Positions 13,039 through 26,012 of a DNA stretch of 64,000 nucleotides are shown here, one piece after another. The notes beneath the pieces were generated by a model that was not told the origin of the DNA, searched no databases, and was given only the letters and a program-made list of their open reading frames with translations. This stretch comes from Utricularia gibba (lineage: Eukaryota > Streptophyta > Magnoliopsida > Lamiales > Lentibulariaceae). The translations under genes and the position numbers were made by a program. Positions within the stretch are counted from its first letter, which is position 1. The number at the start of each line of letters is the position of its first letter. The DNA is taken from positions 1,736,001 through 1,800,000 of the forward strand of contig NEEC01000008.1 in assembly GCA_002189035.1 (NCBI GenBank). The letters run 5' to 3'.

Positions 13039-13271
13039 AGTGTTATGGAAAAATTTTAAAATCTATTTATACTTTTCAGAAGTAAAAATAATTTTGTTAT
13101 AGAACACTATTAATTGTAAAAGTAATTATATCAAAAACACTTTTAAAATTATAATTACAAAAGTAATTTTTGAAAAAGTAATGAATTGATTACTTTTACT
13201 TTTTATTTATATTTTTCAAAATTAATTTTGAAAAGTAAAAACATGTTTCAAAAATTTTCCAAAACATTGTT
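13039..13271. repeat. Possible MITE-like inverted repeat
   Basis: The left end gtgttatggaaaaatttt and the right end aaaattttccaaaacatt are imperfect inverted repeats about 230 bp apart. The interior is also rich in short palindromes. Low complexity makes this uncertain. Confidence 0.3.
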
Positions 13272-13679
13272 AAGTGTTTTATAGAATACCTCTATTTGTT
13301 TTAAAACTTAAGTTCTAATTTTACTTCTATTTATTCATAAATTATTTCAATTTTAATTAATTCGTCAACTTATCACATAAGTTGATAAAATGTTACTTAT
13401 TCAATAAGTAGATTACTTAATTTCAAATAGACTAATTCTACTTATTTTATATTTAATTGTACAATAAAATTTACTTATGAATTAAATAGAAGTTGTTGAT
13501 TCAATCACACATACTACACCCTCTTTTTACATAAACCAAATTGATTAGTCCTATATATGCTTCATTAAAAATGTAATCTCACTTAGAAAATGTAAGATTT
13601 TAATATAAATATTAATATTTAACTCCTTATACCAATTATGAGTCTATTCTATTTCAATAATTTTTTAAAGTATTTCTAT

Positions 13680-13885
13680 TTAATTTTTGAAGATTCTAGT
13701 ATTTAATTATTTTAGAATAAAATAAAATTTATATTCTATAATTAATTTTAGAAATTATTAAATTTATTGATAATCTGTGTTTAATGATTAAATAATAAAT
13801 TAATCAAAAAATTATAATCTAATTTTTATCTATTTTAAAAATATATAAAATTAAATTATACAATAATTTAATACATTAAACTTTG
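13680..13885 (-). repeat. AT-rich dispersed repeat, copy D (partial)
   Basis: It shares aaaaaattataat, tttttatctattttaaaaata, taaattatacaat and tttaata-attaaacttt with copy C in the same order and orientation. Confidence 0.5.
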
Positions 13886-14017
13886 TCCATAAACCATTTT
13901 TTATAAGTAAAATTTATAAACATGGAATCCTTCCGTTTGTTTGTTTTAAACCTTACTTCAGGATTTCCATCTTGGATTCCTCATACATATACAGATGCAT
14001 GATGATCATCAGTGTTT

Positions 14018-15099
14018 TCAGCAAAATGGAGACCGCTGGGGGGTGGATTTCCTCCGACTAATCGGAGCCGTCAGCCCGGTGGTGCTCAGGCGAAGCGAGC
14101 TGCTTCTCTTCTTCTTCGCCCTCGCCACCTCAGAGGTCGCCGTGCTGCAACTCACATTTGTGTACTCAGTGCTCGAACCCGACTCCGCCTCCAGCACTGA
14201 ATCCGGCGTCATTTGTCCTTCATCAACAGGTGATAAGGCTTGAAAGCCGCATTCCCGTAGATAATCCCACACGTTGCCCCCTTGCTTCACGATATGTTCA
14301 ACCTGCAACGCGAAAGGATAATCTTGTTTAACTGGGAGAAGAGGAAATGGGGGTGCCGACAGCAAAGTTGACTCACCTTGCAGCAGATGGAGCAGAAAAG
14401 GGACGCTTCTTGCAGGTTTCTGCCGCATGTAGCACAGAGAGCTGAGGAACCCTTGGGCGGCCGTGACAGTGGCCGTTGATTCAGAAACACCACTTTTGCA
14501 CTGTTTGTTGTGTACCCCTGAAGATTCAAAGTTTCACATGGGCAGACGAGAATTGAAGCTTAAATCCAGGGGTGAGCTGAGCTTACTTGAACTTGTGAAC
14601 AGTCCATCAATTTACCGGCATCAGCAAGCCTTATTACATCATGGTACACATATCTTCTTATCTGGGGGTGTGTGAAAAGGAAAAAAATTGCGATCTTTGA
14701 GTTTGGAAAGGCAGCGATTTTTCAGAGGAGGTAGATTTTTGGGAACCTGGAAGAGGTGATGGGAGCGATGAGAAGGCGAGCAATGAGGGCAAACCCCCTC
14801 GGAACAATCCAAACAGAACACATTCTTCTCGTTCTTTCTATAGCCTTCATGAATTACGCAGGCGTTGAAGAATTTCTCAGTCAACAGAGCACATAGCCAA
14901 TATGGGATCTCCTCTGTATTCTGAAGAAAAGAAGACACAAACAGTTATATCATCAGATCAAGGAAACCCAGGTGGGGAACCAAGCAAAGGGAGATCACCG
15001 AGTTTTCAATTCCCATCAAGAATTGCGCATTCAGACGTAGATGGTTGTATCGTATTTGTACAGAGCATCCGTGGGTACCATGAAAGCATGAAGCTTCAT
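14018..15099 (-). CDS. PLATZ zinc-binding transcription factor
   Basis: PLATZ proteins are plant-specific zinc-dependent DNA-binding regulators, often of growth. Firm exons are 14920-14747, 14661-14587, 14517-14377 and 14302-14018 (224 residues). Motifs are EKFFNACVIHEGYRKNEKN, FCLDCSEGVCPHC, RRYVYHDVIRL, LMDCSQVQGYTTNSAKVVFLN and LCATCGRNLQEASLFCSICCK, so the Cys/His ligands are present. The C-terminal tail is Ser-rich with basic KKKRSSS. The first exon is short and uncertain. An ATG at 15099 followed by donor ATG|GTACCC (exon 15099-15079) joins in frame to NTEEIPYWL. A run of 19 G lies just upstream. Confidence 0.88.
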
Positions 15100-15158
15100 A
15101 AGGAAGACAAAGATGCTCAGAGAGAGACGAATGATGTATTTATGCAATGATAACACCA

Positions 15159-15177
15159 GGGGGGGGGGGGGGGGGGG
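15159..15177 (+). repeat. Poly-G run of 19
   Basis: There are nineteen consecutive G on the plus strand, close to the 5' end of the PLATZ gene. Confidence 0.95.
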
Positions 15178-15969
15178 TTCAAGAAAAGAGAACGGCGCCT
15201 GCAAAACTGATGACACCCTTGTTGCTAATGTCAACAGACTAACTTTTCATTCTAGCTCCATTGGTAGGATCAAGAGGAGTTGGGCCGCATTAAAGGAAGG
15301 TGTTTGGTGGGGAAGACGAGGAGGCCATCCCATGGGACGCGACCCATGGTTCACCCCGATTGGCTGCAACTCTGCAGATTCATTTTACATGAACTCAGAG
15401 CGTTGCTCGGATTCCAAATTATCTAAACTTGTAAGAAAAAACTGGACATCCGCAGCCAACCGTGGCGGCGTGGCCGAGTTTCCCGGGATTCAAAAGCAAA
15501 CGGACGACCCCCAGAATCCAATAACCACCGGCAACCAATCAATTCGTTCTGACTTCACGGCATGAAATGTGTTTTTTTTTCCAATTAAAAAACAAAAAAC
15601 GTCGGCAAGACGCATTTCACATGGGATCCGATTCAAGGAGTCCAATTCCGTACCCCAAGAAATTCAAAAGCAAACCCCCTGTCGCAGACCGTCGGTGGTC
15701 TGTCTTTCCGGTGCCCACGCTACGCTTCCAAGGGGAAGTTTGGGTCCTTTCCGGGCCTCGGAATTCTGCTGCTCTTGGGCCAGCACTGCGCCCCAAGCCT
15801 AGCTTCTGATTCCCAATTTTAGATGTGGACACAAATACCGATCCATACGGGTCGGATACATGGCTTGGATACGTAAAAAAAACGAGTACGAATTGGGTCG
15901 ATAGTTGATGATCATGAGCCTGAGGTTAAAACAAAGGGACTCTTCTGTAATTTGAAACTATGCTTCATA

Positions 15970-16130
15970 TTATATGAAATCGAATTAATATTAAGATTAT
16001 GTGAATAGAATCAATTTTGATATGATAAAAATATTTTTTATATATTATAAAATTTAATAAAATAAAAAATAGTATTAAATTTAATACGTTAAATTATTAT
16101 ATATTGTGATATATATACATATAGGATTAA
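15970..16130 (+). repeat. AT-rich dispersed repeat, copy B (partial)
   Basis: It shares taagattatgt, agaata/agaatca, ttataaaatttaataaaata and ttaata-gttaaattatta with copies A and C. Confidence 0.55.
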
Positions 16131-17329
16131 AAAATCTTAGTAAGTTTATACTACTTATTTTAAACTCTATTAATCTAATCAACCAAAAACCACCCAAAAT
16201 AAATAAGATATAATGTATAATTCTTATGCCAAATTCTCCTAATCTCATAAACTAAATCAGAGTTGGGATTTGTTTAGAATAGCTTCCATGTTTAGAAAAA
16301 ATAATTTTATTATCGAATACGATTAATTTCTATTTTTGAATTAAAACAGAAATTTATAAGTATTTTTTTAATAAGGTACACAAGTGCATCCTTTTATTTT
16401 TTTAATAAGAAAATAATTTTTAAATAAATAGAAGGTTATTGATGATGGGCGAAATAGAATTGAAATACACAAGAGACAAGAAGAAAAGAACAAACCATGA
16501 ATGCGAGGAGAGAGCAAGGGGAGAGGACTGGACCATGCAGCAAAAGCGAGTGAGGCCCAAATGGGTAGGGGTAGTACCGTAACTTCACACCCTCCTTCTT
16601 CTTCCTTCCCTGCCTACTCGGGTCGGGTTGTGCCCTTGGAGAGCGCCACCACCTTTTCACTCCCTCCCTCCGACGCCGGCGACTCGGCGGCTCCGGGCAT
16701 CGGAAATGAATCACCTCCTCCACGGCGCATGTGGATGGATCGGGATGAGGAAGCAGAGCGCTGCAACAGGGTCGTAATGAGGCACATGGAAAGGTCGTTT
16801 TCGGGGTTGGCTCCCCCCACCTCTGCCGCCTCTGCTCCCCCCTTCCCCACTCTCTCCCTTGCTTTGAACTTCATCCCCTTCCTCTCTCACGTGTACACCC
16901 CATCCAACACACCACCCTTATCCATCCCCAAATTCTTGAATTACCAACTTCTCAGAGAGCAACCTTTGCTGCGCATTGTAAACGTGGTATTTTGGCATTG
17001 GTTAAGCATATCAGGAATGGATAGAGCAGTGAGAGTCCCAGGTTTTGGTAAGAACTCGACACAATTAGTGTGACTTAATGTTTGTATGAGGTGGGGATAA
17101 ATGTGCAGGAGAAGGCTCGAAGGAATTCCCGCTACAGTGGCACCATAAATGATTGGAATATAAAGAGGGATCGATCGCAAAAGTTCAACCCCAAGTAACT
17201 TTTTGTTGTCCCTTCTTCCCCCTCCATTTCCTCTGCTTCTTGGATCACCGCAACACACAAGCCCATCAATCAGTCTAAGGAGAATCTCCACAATCATAAT
17301 AAGTTAACACACACAGTAAGCTCCAAAGA

Positions 17330-19155
17330 ATGTCTTCTTCTTCTACTGGTTTCTCCACGGACCATCTCCACCAACCCTTCTCCTCCGTCCCTTCCGAGAA
17401 GCTCTGCTATGTCAACTGCAACATGTGCGACACCATCCTCGCGGTATCCTCCTCTGCAGTTCATGCATCCCGTTGTATACAGTACAGTGCAGGTTCCTGG
17501 ACTTTTGAATATTGTGAATGCAGGTGAGTGTTCCTTGCACGAGCTTGTTCAAGACTGTGGCGGTTAGATGCGGCCATTGCTCCAATCTGTTCTCTGTCAA
17601 CATGCGCAGCTTGCTTCTCCCTGCAGCCAATCTCAGCCACCCATTCTTCTCTGCTCACTCTATTCTGGTCTGTTTATGCTTCTTTTTTTTTTTTACATTA
17701 GGGTTTAGGTGAGTAAGTTCGTTATTCGGGTTTTCGTTTTTCTACAGGAGGAGCTTCGAAACACCTCGGTGAACCAGCTGATCCAGCAGACGCTTCCGAG
17801 CGACACCCTGATCCGATTCCGAGGCATCGACGAGATGCCGAAGCCTCCTGTCGTCAACAGACGTGAGATTCTGAACTTTGTACCTTATCCTTTCCTCCAC
17901 ACTTTTATTACATGAATTTCTATTTCAAGAACTCGTTCACCTCCTGTGATTCTAATCCTCCCATTTCCTTCAAGCCCTCATTATCTTCAACTCTTCTTCT
18001 ACTCGTCGCATTCGTATTCCCAGGATTGACACAAGTGTTAGAATGGCATGAGGTTCAATCAAATCCATCCCAATATCCCTTTTCCTGTATCTGCATCTGC
18101 ATGTGATAAAAGAATCCCATAAACGCGTTGGCGTGTAAAGGGAAAATCTGGAAAGAGGAACGAATCATCAGATAATGATGATGATATGATGGCAATGGCG
18201 GTGGCAGTAAACGCCAGTCAAACGTATTTTATTGATACTCACTACCAACATTTACTTTCTTTTTCCTTTTCAGCTCCAGAGAAGCGACAAAGAGTGCCTT
18301 CCGCTTACAACCGCTTCATCAAGTGAGTGCTTTCTGTTCTTCATTTCAATTTGTAGTGCAACAACACCCTCTCGTCTTAAACCAGGATCCGCAGAGGTAG
18401 ACAGCCAGCAGTTAGAACTTTGGAATGAGAGTAGATTCAGTATCCCTTGTACGTTGTGTGCGTTTATTGCATTGGAACAAACGTTAACTACGTGGACCAC
18501 GTAGGGCGTGGGTGAAATTGAGCTCAAGAGTTTTTCACCCTCGGGAGCTTAGTTTACCAAACAGCATTTACCTTTACATTGACAGTCCCCACCACCCCAG
18601 AACAAAAACCCCACCAAGTGTCCTTGTGTGCGCATGGCAGCCTTTAGTAACTTCTTTTGAGGCCAAATTCAATGTAGAAACCAGAACAGTTGCTATTTAC
18701 TGCAGACACCATGGACACACACATACAACCTACACAGTAATTCTTTTATTTTGCTCTTAACAACAAGGTAAAAACTTTGTTGCAGAGATGAGATCCAGCG
18801 GATCAAAGCCAGCAACCCTGATATAAGTCACAGAGAGGCCTTCAGTGCAGCTGCGAAAAATGTATGTGGGCATTAAGAGACTAGACCAGGGTTTTAGTTA
18901 CTGTGTTGTTTATTTATTTATTTATTCATTGCTGCTACTCAGTGGGCGCATTTCCCCCACATTCACTTCGGTCTGATGCCTGAGCAGCCCTTGAAGAGAC
19001 CCAGCCTCTACCAACAGGTAAAATACAAAACTTGGGCTGCTGCACAATGGTTAAAGGAATGTAATCTTAGACAAACTGTGCAGGAGGGAGATGGAGTTGT
19101 GATGAAAGAGGCCCTGCTTGCTCCAACTGCCAATGTCGGGGTATCTCCCTACTAG
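17330..19155 (+). CDS. YAB1: YABBY transcription factor, FIL/YAB3 type
   Basis: YABBY proteins specify abaxial fate in leaves and floral organs. Seven exons (17330-17443, 17524-17667, 17748-17862, 18274-18322, 18786-18861, 18943-19017, 19084-19155) encode 214 residues. The C2C2 zinc finger is [14 protein letters not shown] then [16 protein letters not shown] (about residues 25-68). The HMG-like YABBY domain begins [20 protein letters not shown] (about 126). It continues [20 protein letters not shown]. The end [20 protein letters not shown] and NVGVSPY is the signature of the FIL/YAB3 clade. The linker between finger and YABBY domain is shorter than I recall for Arabidopsis FIL. All introns are GT-AG. 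Confidence 0.95.
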
Positions 19156-19506
19156 CTAGCGGATCAGGAAGCTGACGTTGCTGATGCACATGTTTTAGCT
19201 CACTGTAATCTCTGTTATGTGTTGTGTTCTGTAGCGCATGTGGTTAGGCTTCTTAATCTCTCTCTGTACTGTGCTGCTTCAGCTTTTCTGGACTTAATTA
19301 GTCTGCTAATTTACGGTTAAGGGTTGTTAAGCAATCACAGGATAGATGGATACGGGAAAGAACAAAAAAATAAGAGTGAATTGTATAAATGCGAGACCCA
19401 GAGACAGTGCTTACAGTTACGGCAAACTGTTTTCACATCACTTTCTACTGTGTTCTACCCGTGTTTGACATCAGAGCACCCACCAGAGAACCTTCCCTTT
19501 TCTTCT
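19156..19506. other. Convergent 3' spacer YABBY / PAT14
   Basis: This stretch probably holds both 3' untranslated regions. Nothing else is recognised. Confidence 0.5.
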
Positions 19507-21556
19507 TCACTGTTTTTGGAATTCCAATTCGGGATTTAGAGGATATTCGAGGCCTTGAAGTGCAGGAATCCGTCTCAAATCTTCGTCGGAGTAAGCTGGG
19601 ATGAACCAATACTTCCTATCTGTCCCAAAGACCTGTTGTAAAAGAACTGCTGTATTAGAGATGAGATCAAAGAAAGCCTTTTTTGCAGGGATAGCAGAAG
19701 AGTATGACTGCTGAGCAGGATATGGGGAAGGGTATGCGTGTCTCATTCATCTATAACTCATATTTTTCAAGTATCCATTTTTCCTTGCTAAACGATAGAC
19801 TAGAACTGATGTAAATGACCTGCTCAAAGTTCCGTCTTCTTCCAAGATCATAAAGCCATTTGGGGGTACTCTTCTTCTCATAAGCCTATTCGCCAGTGGA
19901 GACAAGGGCAGAAAAAAGTTCGAGGTCACAACATTAAGGAGAAAAAAGTTCAATGCGCTGAAGATCATATATATTATATATATCAAATTCGCATACTTGT
20001 GATGCTATTGAAATATAAAGTAGCTGATGAAAAAATAACTACAAGAGGGAACAAATGAAAATTGAAGGGTGTAATAACATATGATACCTCGATGGTTGTG
20101 GTATTGGCAGAAACCAGCGACATATGCATAATCAGAAATCCCATTACACTCAACGCGAATGCCAAATCAAGAACTGAAAACATATTGGGTAATTTAGCAG
20201 TGTGGTGAAAAAAGGGAAGCAACACTCGAACTGGGAAGAAAGAACCGTACCAAATGCAAGAAAAGTAGTTGCTAGAGTCCCCGGAGTCCCAGGGATCTCC
20301 CCATCACTAAAGAATGCTATGAACTGAGGCAATAATGCTAACGTAACAAGAGTGGTTTCAAGGAATGTGTAGAACTGCAAGGCATAAAAAATGATCAGAA
20401 GTGACAGATATATAAGCATTCTTGAACTGCCATAGGGACAATTAATAAGCCTAAGGACCAACTAAGCGTTTATCTGTTTACAATATTACCAAAGATTAGA
20501 AATTAAAAATCTACACAGCATCATCAGTTTATTTGGCATGAAAAAATTTGATTGGGAAAAGGAAAAGGGTCAATGCTATTTCAAACCATGCAATTGAACA
20601 GAAGCACACCTAATCTCATGGAGCTGCTACATCATACCAGGAAGAGAAGGAAATACTTGTAATTCACCGCCCCAACACAGTTCACTACCCAGACACAGTG
20701 ATGATCCATCTTCAGTACGCACCTCCCACCTAATTTAAGAAATGAGGTCACACAATTCCCATACACGATAAAGACGTCATATAAGATAGATGTCAACAAA
20801 AAATAAGAAGCAACTCACAAACAGAACAATGATGGCAACGAGGTGGCTTCATCTGATTGCATTTTCTACAAAAGCGAATTTTTCCATTCTCCGAATTCAG
20901 AGGGAACTCAGATGCAATCAGTCCCTCACTCTCGCCACTTTCTGGGTCTAAATCTGGTCGCCACTTTGGAGGCACACTACCAGGGTCCGTGAATACCACT
21001 GAAAAATAACTCCACAAGAGCATCCCCAACTGCAAAAATGCATAATTCCTGAACACTCGACAACTTGATAAAACCATGCTTTTTTTTGAAATGCTCACAG
21101 GAAGGCAGCAAGACGATATATGATAAAAGAGATCAAAATTACTCATATCTTAAATTTCACACATTTCACAATTATATTTGAAGCTAACTACAGACGAACT
21201 CATAATCATATTGAAGCTAATCAGGACACGGCTTGATGCAGGGTTAACCAAATACAACAAGAAATTAAAAAAACTGCACAACATCACAAGAAAACTTGCA
21301 CAATCTGGAAAACTACCAAAAAAAAAAATCTTTTGGTCGAAATTACCAAGAGATGAAACAAGATCAAAACGACGAGAGCTATGAGAGTATCAATGCCTCC
21401 TGCTGCAAGTCCAGGGCCGTAAGTGGTGATCACCACCGCATAATACGAAACACCGACAACCCCGAGCACCAACAGGATCATTATCGAGCCGAGACCGCGT
21501 AGGGCCGTGCAAAACTTAAACACGTTCCATGCCATAGCTGCTCCAGATCTGTGCAT
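19507..21556 (-). CDS. PAT14: DHHC protein S-acyltransferase, PAT14-like
   Basis: This multi-pass enzyme palmitoylates cysteines of target proteins on endomembranes. Exons are 21556-21347, 21029-20819, 20729-20638, 20374-20251, 20173-20088, 19885-19820 and 19632-19507. The start [20 protein letters not shown] was chosen over a Met 19 codons upstream because it matches the family start. Two N-terminal helices are followed by [15 protein letters not shown] and the Cys-rich domain [39 protein letters not shown] with the catalytic [16 protein letters not shown] and the conserved MGFLIMH helix come next. The tail is [28 protein letters not shown] and [11 protein letters not shown]. It is complete and head to head with KEULE (443 bp between starts). 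Confidence 0.95.
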
Positions 21557-21999
21557 TTTACTGCTCGCAATCCAGAGAAAAGATAACACAATGGGCGATC
21601 CCCGAAGGTTCAATTAGGGCTTTAGAAGTGTACCAAACCCACAAACGAAAAGTCGCATGAGATTGAAGCTCGGACTACACCTTGAACTTTCCCAGCTTTG
21701 ACTCGTAAAATACTTTCCTCTCTAAAAGAAAAGAAAAAAACACAATTATGAATGTTGTCGTGCATTGTAATTTCACCATAATTTTGGGCGTACTGAAAAA
21801 AGAAATGAGATGAGTAGGAGGAGTGAAGTGCAATTTAAGAGAATTGAACCGTTGGGAGCAAACCACGCGCCGCCGCATACACATGCAACGCACGTTCTCC
21901 TCCAAAAGCGCGGAGCCATTCCAGGCTCTATTTCCCTCTCCCTCAGAATCGCATGTCAAAAAGAACAATGCTTAGAGTTTCGGTTTCTGTGATAACCAA
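21557..21999. promoter_or_regulatory. Shared promoter PAT14 / KEULE
   Basis: A 443-bp head-to-head spacer must contain both promoters and both 5' untranslated regions. I identify no single element reliably. Confidence 0.45.
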
Positions 22000-24900
22000 A
22001 TGTCCTTCTCAGATTCAGAAACATCTTCCAGTCATGGCGGGGGAGAGTACAAGAACTTCCGCCAAATCAGCCGTCATAGTAAGCTTATCATAAAACTCCC
22101 CTCATTATGCCAATCAGATTCAGAGACATCTTCTTTTGTTTGTAGGATTACTGTACGAAATGCTACAAGACTCCAAATCCGCTGGTTCGAGATCATCATG
22201 GAAGGTATTTTGTTATGTCTAGTGGATTAAGGCTTAGTCTTTCAAGTTTCAAAGCCTTTTCGGAAACGGTTTCTGTACGCTTTTCTTGCTCATTTAGGTA
22301 CTCGTCATGGATAAAGTTACATTGAAAGTGCTATCTAGCTCATGCAAAATGGCAGATATCACGGATCAGGGAGTATCATGTAATGCATTGAAGAATTTTA
22401 TGTTTCATTTTAATGGCAATGAATGTTAACATCATCGTGATGCTTTGCAGTGGTGGAACAGCTGCTCAAAAGTAAAGAGCCTATGCCTTCTATGGAGGCT
22501 GTATACTTCATTCAACCTTTAAAAGAAAAGTAAAGTACTCTCCCATTTTAATATGCTCTCTGTTGCATCTAATGGCTTTAAGGAGAGGGACCTTAGTACT
22601 GATACATGCAATCTTCATTTCAGTGTCATCATGTTCTTGTCTGATATGTCAGGAAGGGAACCTTTATACAGGAAGTAAGATGGGTGTTGTAATTCTTAGT
22701 TCATTTCCTATTTTTGCAATCGTTTGATGGTGTTTGAATCCTTCTTCCCATGACACGCTTGATAATCTGGGGATTCAGAGCATATGTATACTTTAGCACG
22801 CCAGTACCGAAGGACCTAGTAGCACGTATAAAGAATGATGCAAGTGTTCTGCCTCGTATTGGTGCACTGCGAGAAGTATGGAATTCGGCTTTTGAAGTAA
22901 CTAGTTGGTTTCTTTTGGAACTAGGCCAATGTGGGTTTGATGTTTTTTGTTTTCCTCGGCCAACTTGCAGATGAACATGGAATACTTCTCCATGGACATT
23001 CAGGTAATTCAAGAAACATACCCTGCATACCCTTCATCATGTGCATGACTGTGCTGGCTGTTATAATCTCAGGGATTCGTTACAGATCATGAAGGTGCTC
23101 TTCAAGAACTGTATGGCGAGAATGCTGAAAACTCCCGCAGATACGACATTTGCTTGAATGAAATCGCTGTTAGAATGGCTACAGTTTTTGCTTCACTGAA
23201 GGTGCCAACAAAATCTTGAAACCATCCTTCATAGAGGAAAAGAAACATTGTATCATCTTATAAGTTGTTTTAGCTTGTTTTCGATACCAGGAGCATCCTT
23301 GTGTGAGGTACAAAGCTGCAAAGGGGATTGATGGCCCATCAGAAGCTACCAGCCGTGAATTGATTCCAACAAAGCTTGCAGCAGCAGTTTGGAACATCAT
23401 TTCTACATATAAAACAACAATTTCTAACTTCCCTCAGTCTGAAACATGCGACTTGCTTATATTGGATAGATCAACTGATCAGGTATTTTAAAACCTGAAC
23501 TTGCATCATCACAAAGTGTATGCGCATTATTCATTTTGGCTATTTTCAGATTGCTCCTGTTATTCATGAATGGACATATGAAGCTATGTGTTATGATCTT
23601 CTTGAGCTGGATGGGAATAAATGTGTACAAGAGGTAAAACAACATATTTATCCCATTTTCATTAGCCCGACGACTTCTCTGATCCCATCTAATGTTTTCT
23701 TCAAGGTTTCTAGCTCGTCCGGTGGTCCTTCCGAAAAGAAGGAAGTCCTTCTAGATGATCGCGATCCTCTCTGGCTCGAGCTCAGGCATTCTCATATAGC
23801 TGAGGTGTGTATGTATCTCTTCACCTTTTCTTATCACTTACAAGGTTTTTGACTTTAGATGATATTGCACGTTAGGTTAGTGAAAAATTGCATGAGAAGT
23901 TCACAAATTTTGCTTCCAAAAACAAAGCAGCTCAATTACAACAGAGGTGAGTGGTGGGATGTTCAGGTTTTTAGTAATGCAAGATGTGTATAATCATAGA
24001 TTCGAGTTTATTACTCTCCACAGAGATGGCAGCGAAATCTCCACCAGAGAACTTCAAAAAATTGTCCAGGATTTGCCTCAGTACAGAGAGCAATCTGAGA
24101 AACTTTCTCTCCATGTCGAGGTCGGTTTGCTTGCTCCAAAATAGAACATTTTAAGTCATGTTGGGATTCTTAACATAGTTACTTCACTATCAGATAGCTG
24201 GAAAAATCAATACTATTATCAGGAGTTCAGGACTCCGGGAACTAGGACAACTCGAGCAGGATCTTGTGTTTGGTAATGCAGGAACAAAGGAAGTCATCAA
24301 CTTGCTGAGATCAAAGCAGGTAATATCATAATTATCTCATGTTCTGAGCCTGCTCAAAAGGTGGAAAATAATTAGCGAGAACAAGTTGCCCTTTTTTGAG
24401 ATAACGCTTCCCTGTTTTGTTCCTTTCGTAGGAGAGATCAAGTGAGAACAAGTTGCGACTTTTACTGATTTATGCCTGTGTCTATCCAGAGAAGTTTGAA
24501 GGTGACAAAGCTTTGAAACTAATGCAGGTTCTTCCTTGCCTTTCTACTCCACACAAAATATTAGCAAGAATTTAGAGGGAGGCCTTTGCCTTTCCTCTTG
24601 AAGCTGATCACATACATATGGTTTTTCAGTTAGCGAAATTATCTCCTGCTGATATGAAAACAGTGAGCAATATGAGATTGCTTGAGGGCTCAGACTCTAA
24701 GAAGACTTCTCGTGGGATTTTCTCTCTCAAATTTGATTCTGCCATGGTAGAACTACCCCAGTATGTGCATTATTATCCATGATTGAAACTTAAAAAGCTC
24801 ACTATCTTTTGTTTTCAGAATAAGCATGCAGAAAGAGAGGATCGGACCGGGGAGGAGGAGCAATGGCAATTGTCTCGGTTTTATCCCAAGATAGAGGTTC

Positions 24901-25617
24901 GATCAAAATCATATTCCAGTTCACATGTTTTCAGTTGCAAATGGCAGTGACATCATGAGCGTGATTCTTCCTTAGGAGTTGATTGAAAAATTAAATAAAG
25001 GAGAGTTGCCAAAAGATGACTACCAGTGCATGAATAATGAGCCTAGCAATCAAGTGAACAGTAGAGCTCCACAAACTTCCTCAGCGAGATCAACTCAATC
25101 TGCTGGCCCGCATTCACAAAGATCCAGGCGAACTGCAACATGGGCCAGGTCCCGTAATTCTGATGATGGATATTCCAGGTAACTTCTTCGCTGTCTTTCT
25201 TTTCCACTGTCATTGCATTCAGAGCTGATACTGTCTCTTCTCTTCATCCTCCAGTGATTCAGTGCTGAAAAACAGTACATCCACAGAGTTAAAGAAGATG
25301 GGACGGCGCATTTTTGTGTTCATAGTTGGAGGCGCAACCAGATCTGAGGTGCAAGGTTTACAAGTTTGTAACAGTAGTAAGTGGCAAGTTCTATACTAAC
25401 TATATTCTTGGTTTTTCTTTCTGCAGCTTAGAGTTTGCCACAAGCTTACTGCAAGGCTGAGGAGGGAGGTGGTCCTTGGAACAACCAGTATCGATGACCC
25501 ACCTCAATACATCACGGTAGAATTTGAGAAACCACCTTCATTTAAATTGATCTTATGAATATTTTTGTTTCTTGGCAGAAACTGAAGCTGTTATCGGATA
25601 AAGAACCTTCCATGTAG
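22000..25617 (+). CDS. KEU: Sec1/Munc18 (SM) protein, KEULE-like
   Basis: KEULE binds the syntaxin KNOLLE and other SYP1 SNAREs and is needed for vesicle fusion at the cell plate. About 21 exons can be traced, all with GT-AG borders. Exon 1 is 22000-22078 ([20 protein letters not shown]) and exon 2 22146-22204 (RLLYEML to SSWK). Exon 3 starts at 22298 ([20 protein letters not shown]). SM landmarks are [94 protein letters not shown] and [20 protein letters not shown]. The end is [20 protein letters not shown]. The frame is complete. A near-exact copy of a piece of exon 1 lies in intron 1. Confidence 0.96.
22009..22133. repeat. 20-bp copy of KEULE exon 1 sequence inside intron 1
   Basis: Exon bases 22009-22028 (tcagattcagaaacatcttc) recur at 22114-22133 in intron 1 with one mismatch (a to g). 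Confidence 0.85.
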
Positions 25618-26012
25618 GCCATAAAGTTTTGAATGGAGCTACCACAAGTTTGTTGCTGTTGTTGACGCAACACCTTCAAGGTTTATGCTTGTGTCCTAGT
25701 TGTGCAATATTTACCTTAATATACAAAACTGCTACAAGTAACTTTGTAGACTTCTGTTTTGACAGAATGATACGTTCATATGAAATATGATTTAAAACAG
25801 AATTTCCAGAATATGACACCGTGACCTAGTACTAGTCTACTTCCCATTCTAATTGTTTTCAGCAATTGACCAAGGCCTGGTAATCAGGAACAAAAACTAC
25901 TTACATACCTACCTCCATACTACTAAGCTATTTGATCCTTTGTTCGGATTCACCGTCGAAAAAGTCACTGCATCAGCAACCAAAACATTTTACTACATGG
26001 ATCATACAGTAA
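25618..26012. other. Convergent 3' spacer KEULE / Ku80
   Basis: This stretch probably holds both 3' untranslated regions. Nothing else is recognised. Confidence 0.5.

Larger units (their letters stand above)
12909..14017. other. AT-rich spacer between PMEI-like and PLATZ genes
   Basis: This 1.1-kb spacer is nearly all A/T. It holds a possible MITE-like inverted repeat (about 13039-13271) and repeat copy D (about 13680-13885). No coding signal is seen. Confidence 0.5.
15100..17329. promoter_or_regulatory. Divergent upstream region PLATZ / YABBY
   Basis: These 2.2 kb separate two divergent transcription-factor genes. They hold a 19-G run (15159-15177), repeat copy B (15970-16130) and a GC-rich island (about 16500-16880) with open frames on both strands but no recognisable protein. 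The last part is the YABBY 5' leader. Confidence 0.45.
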
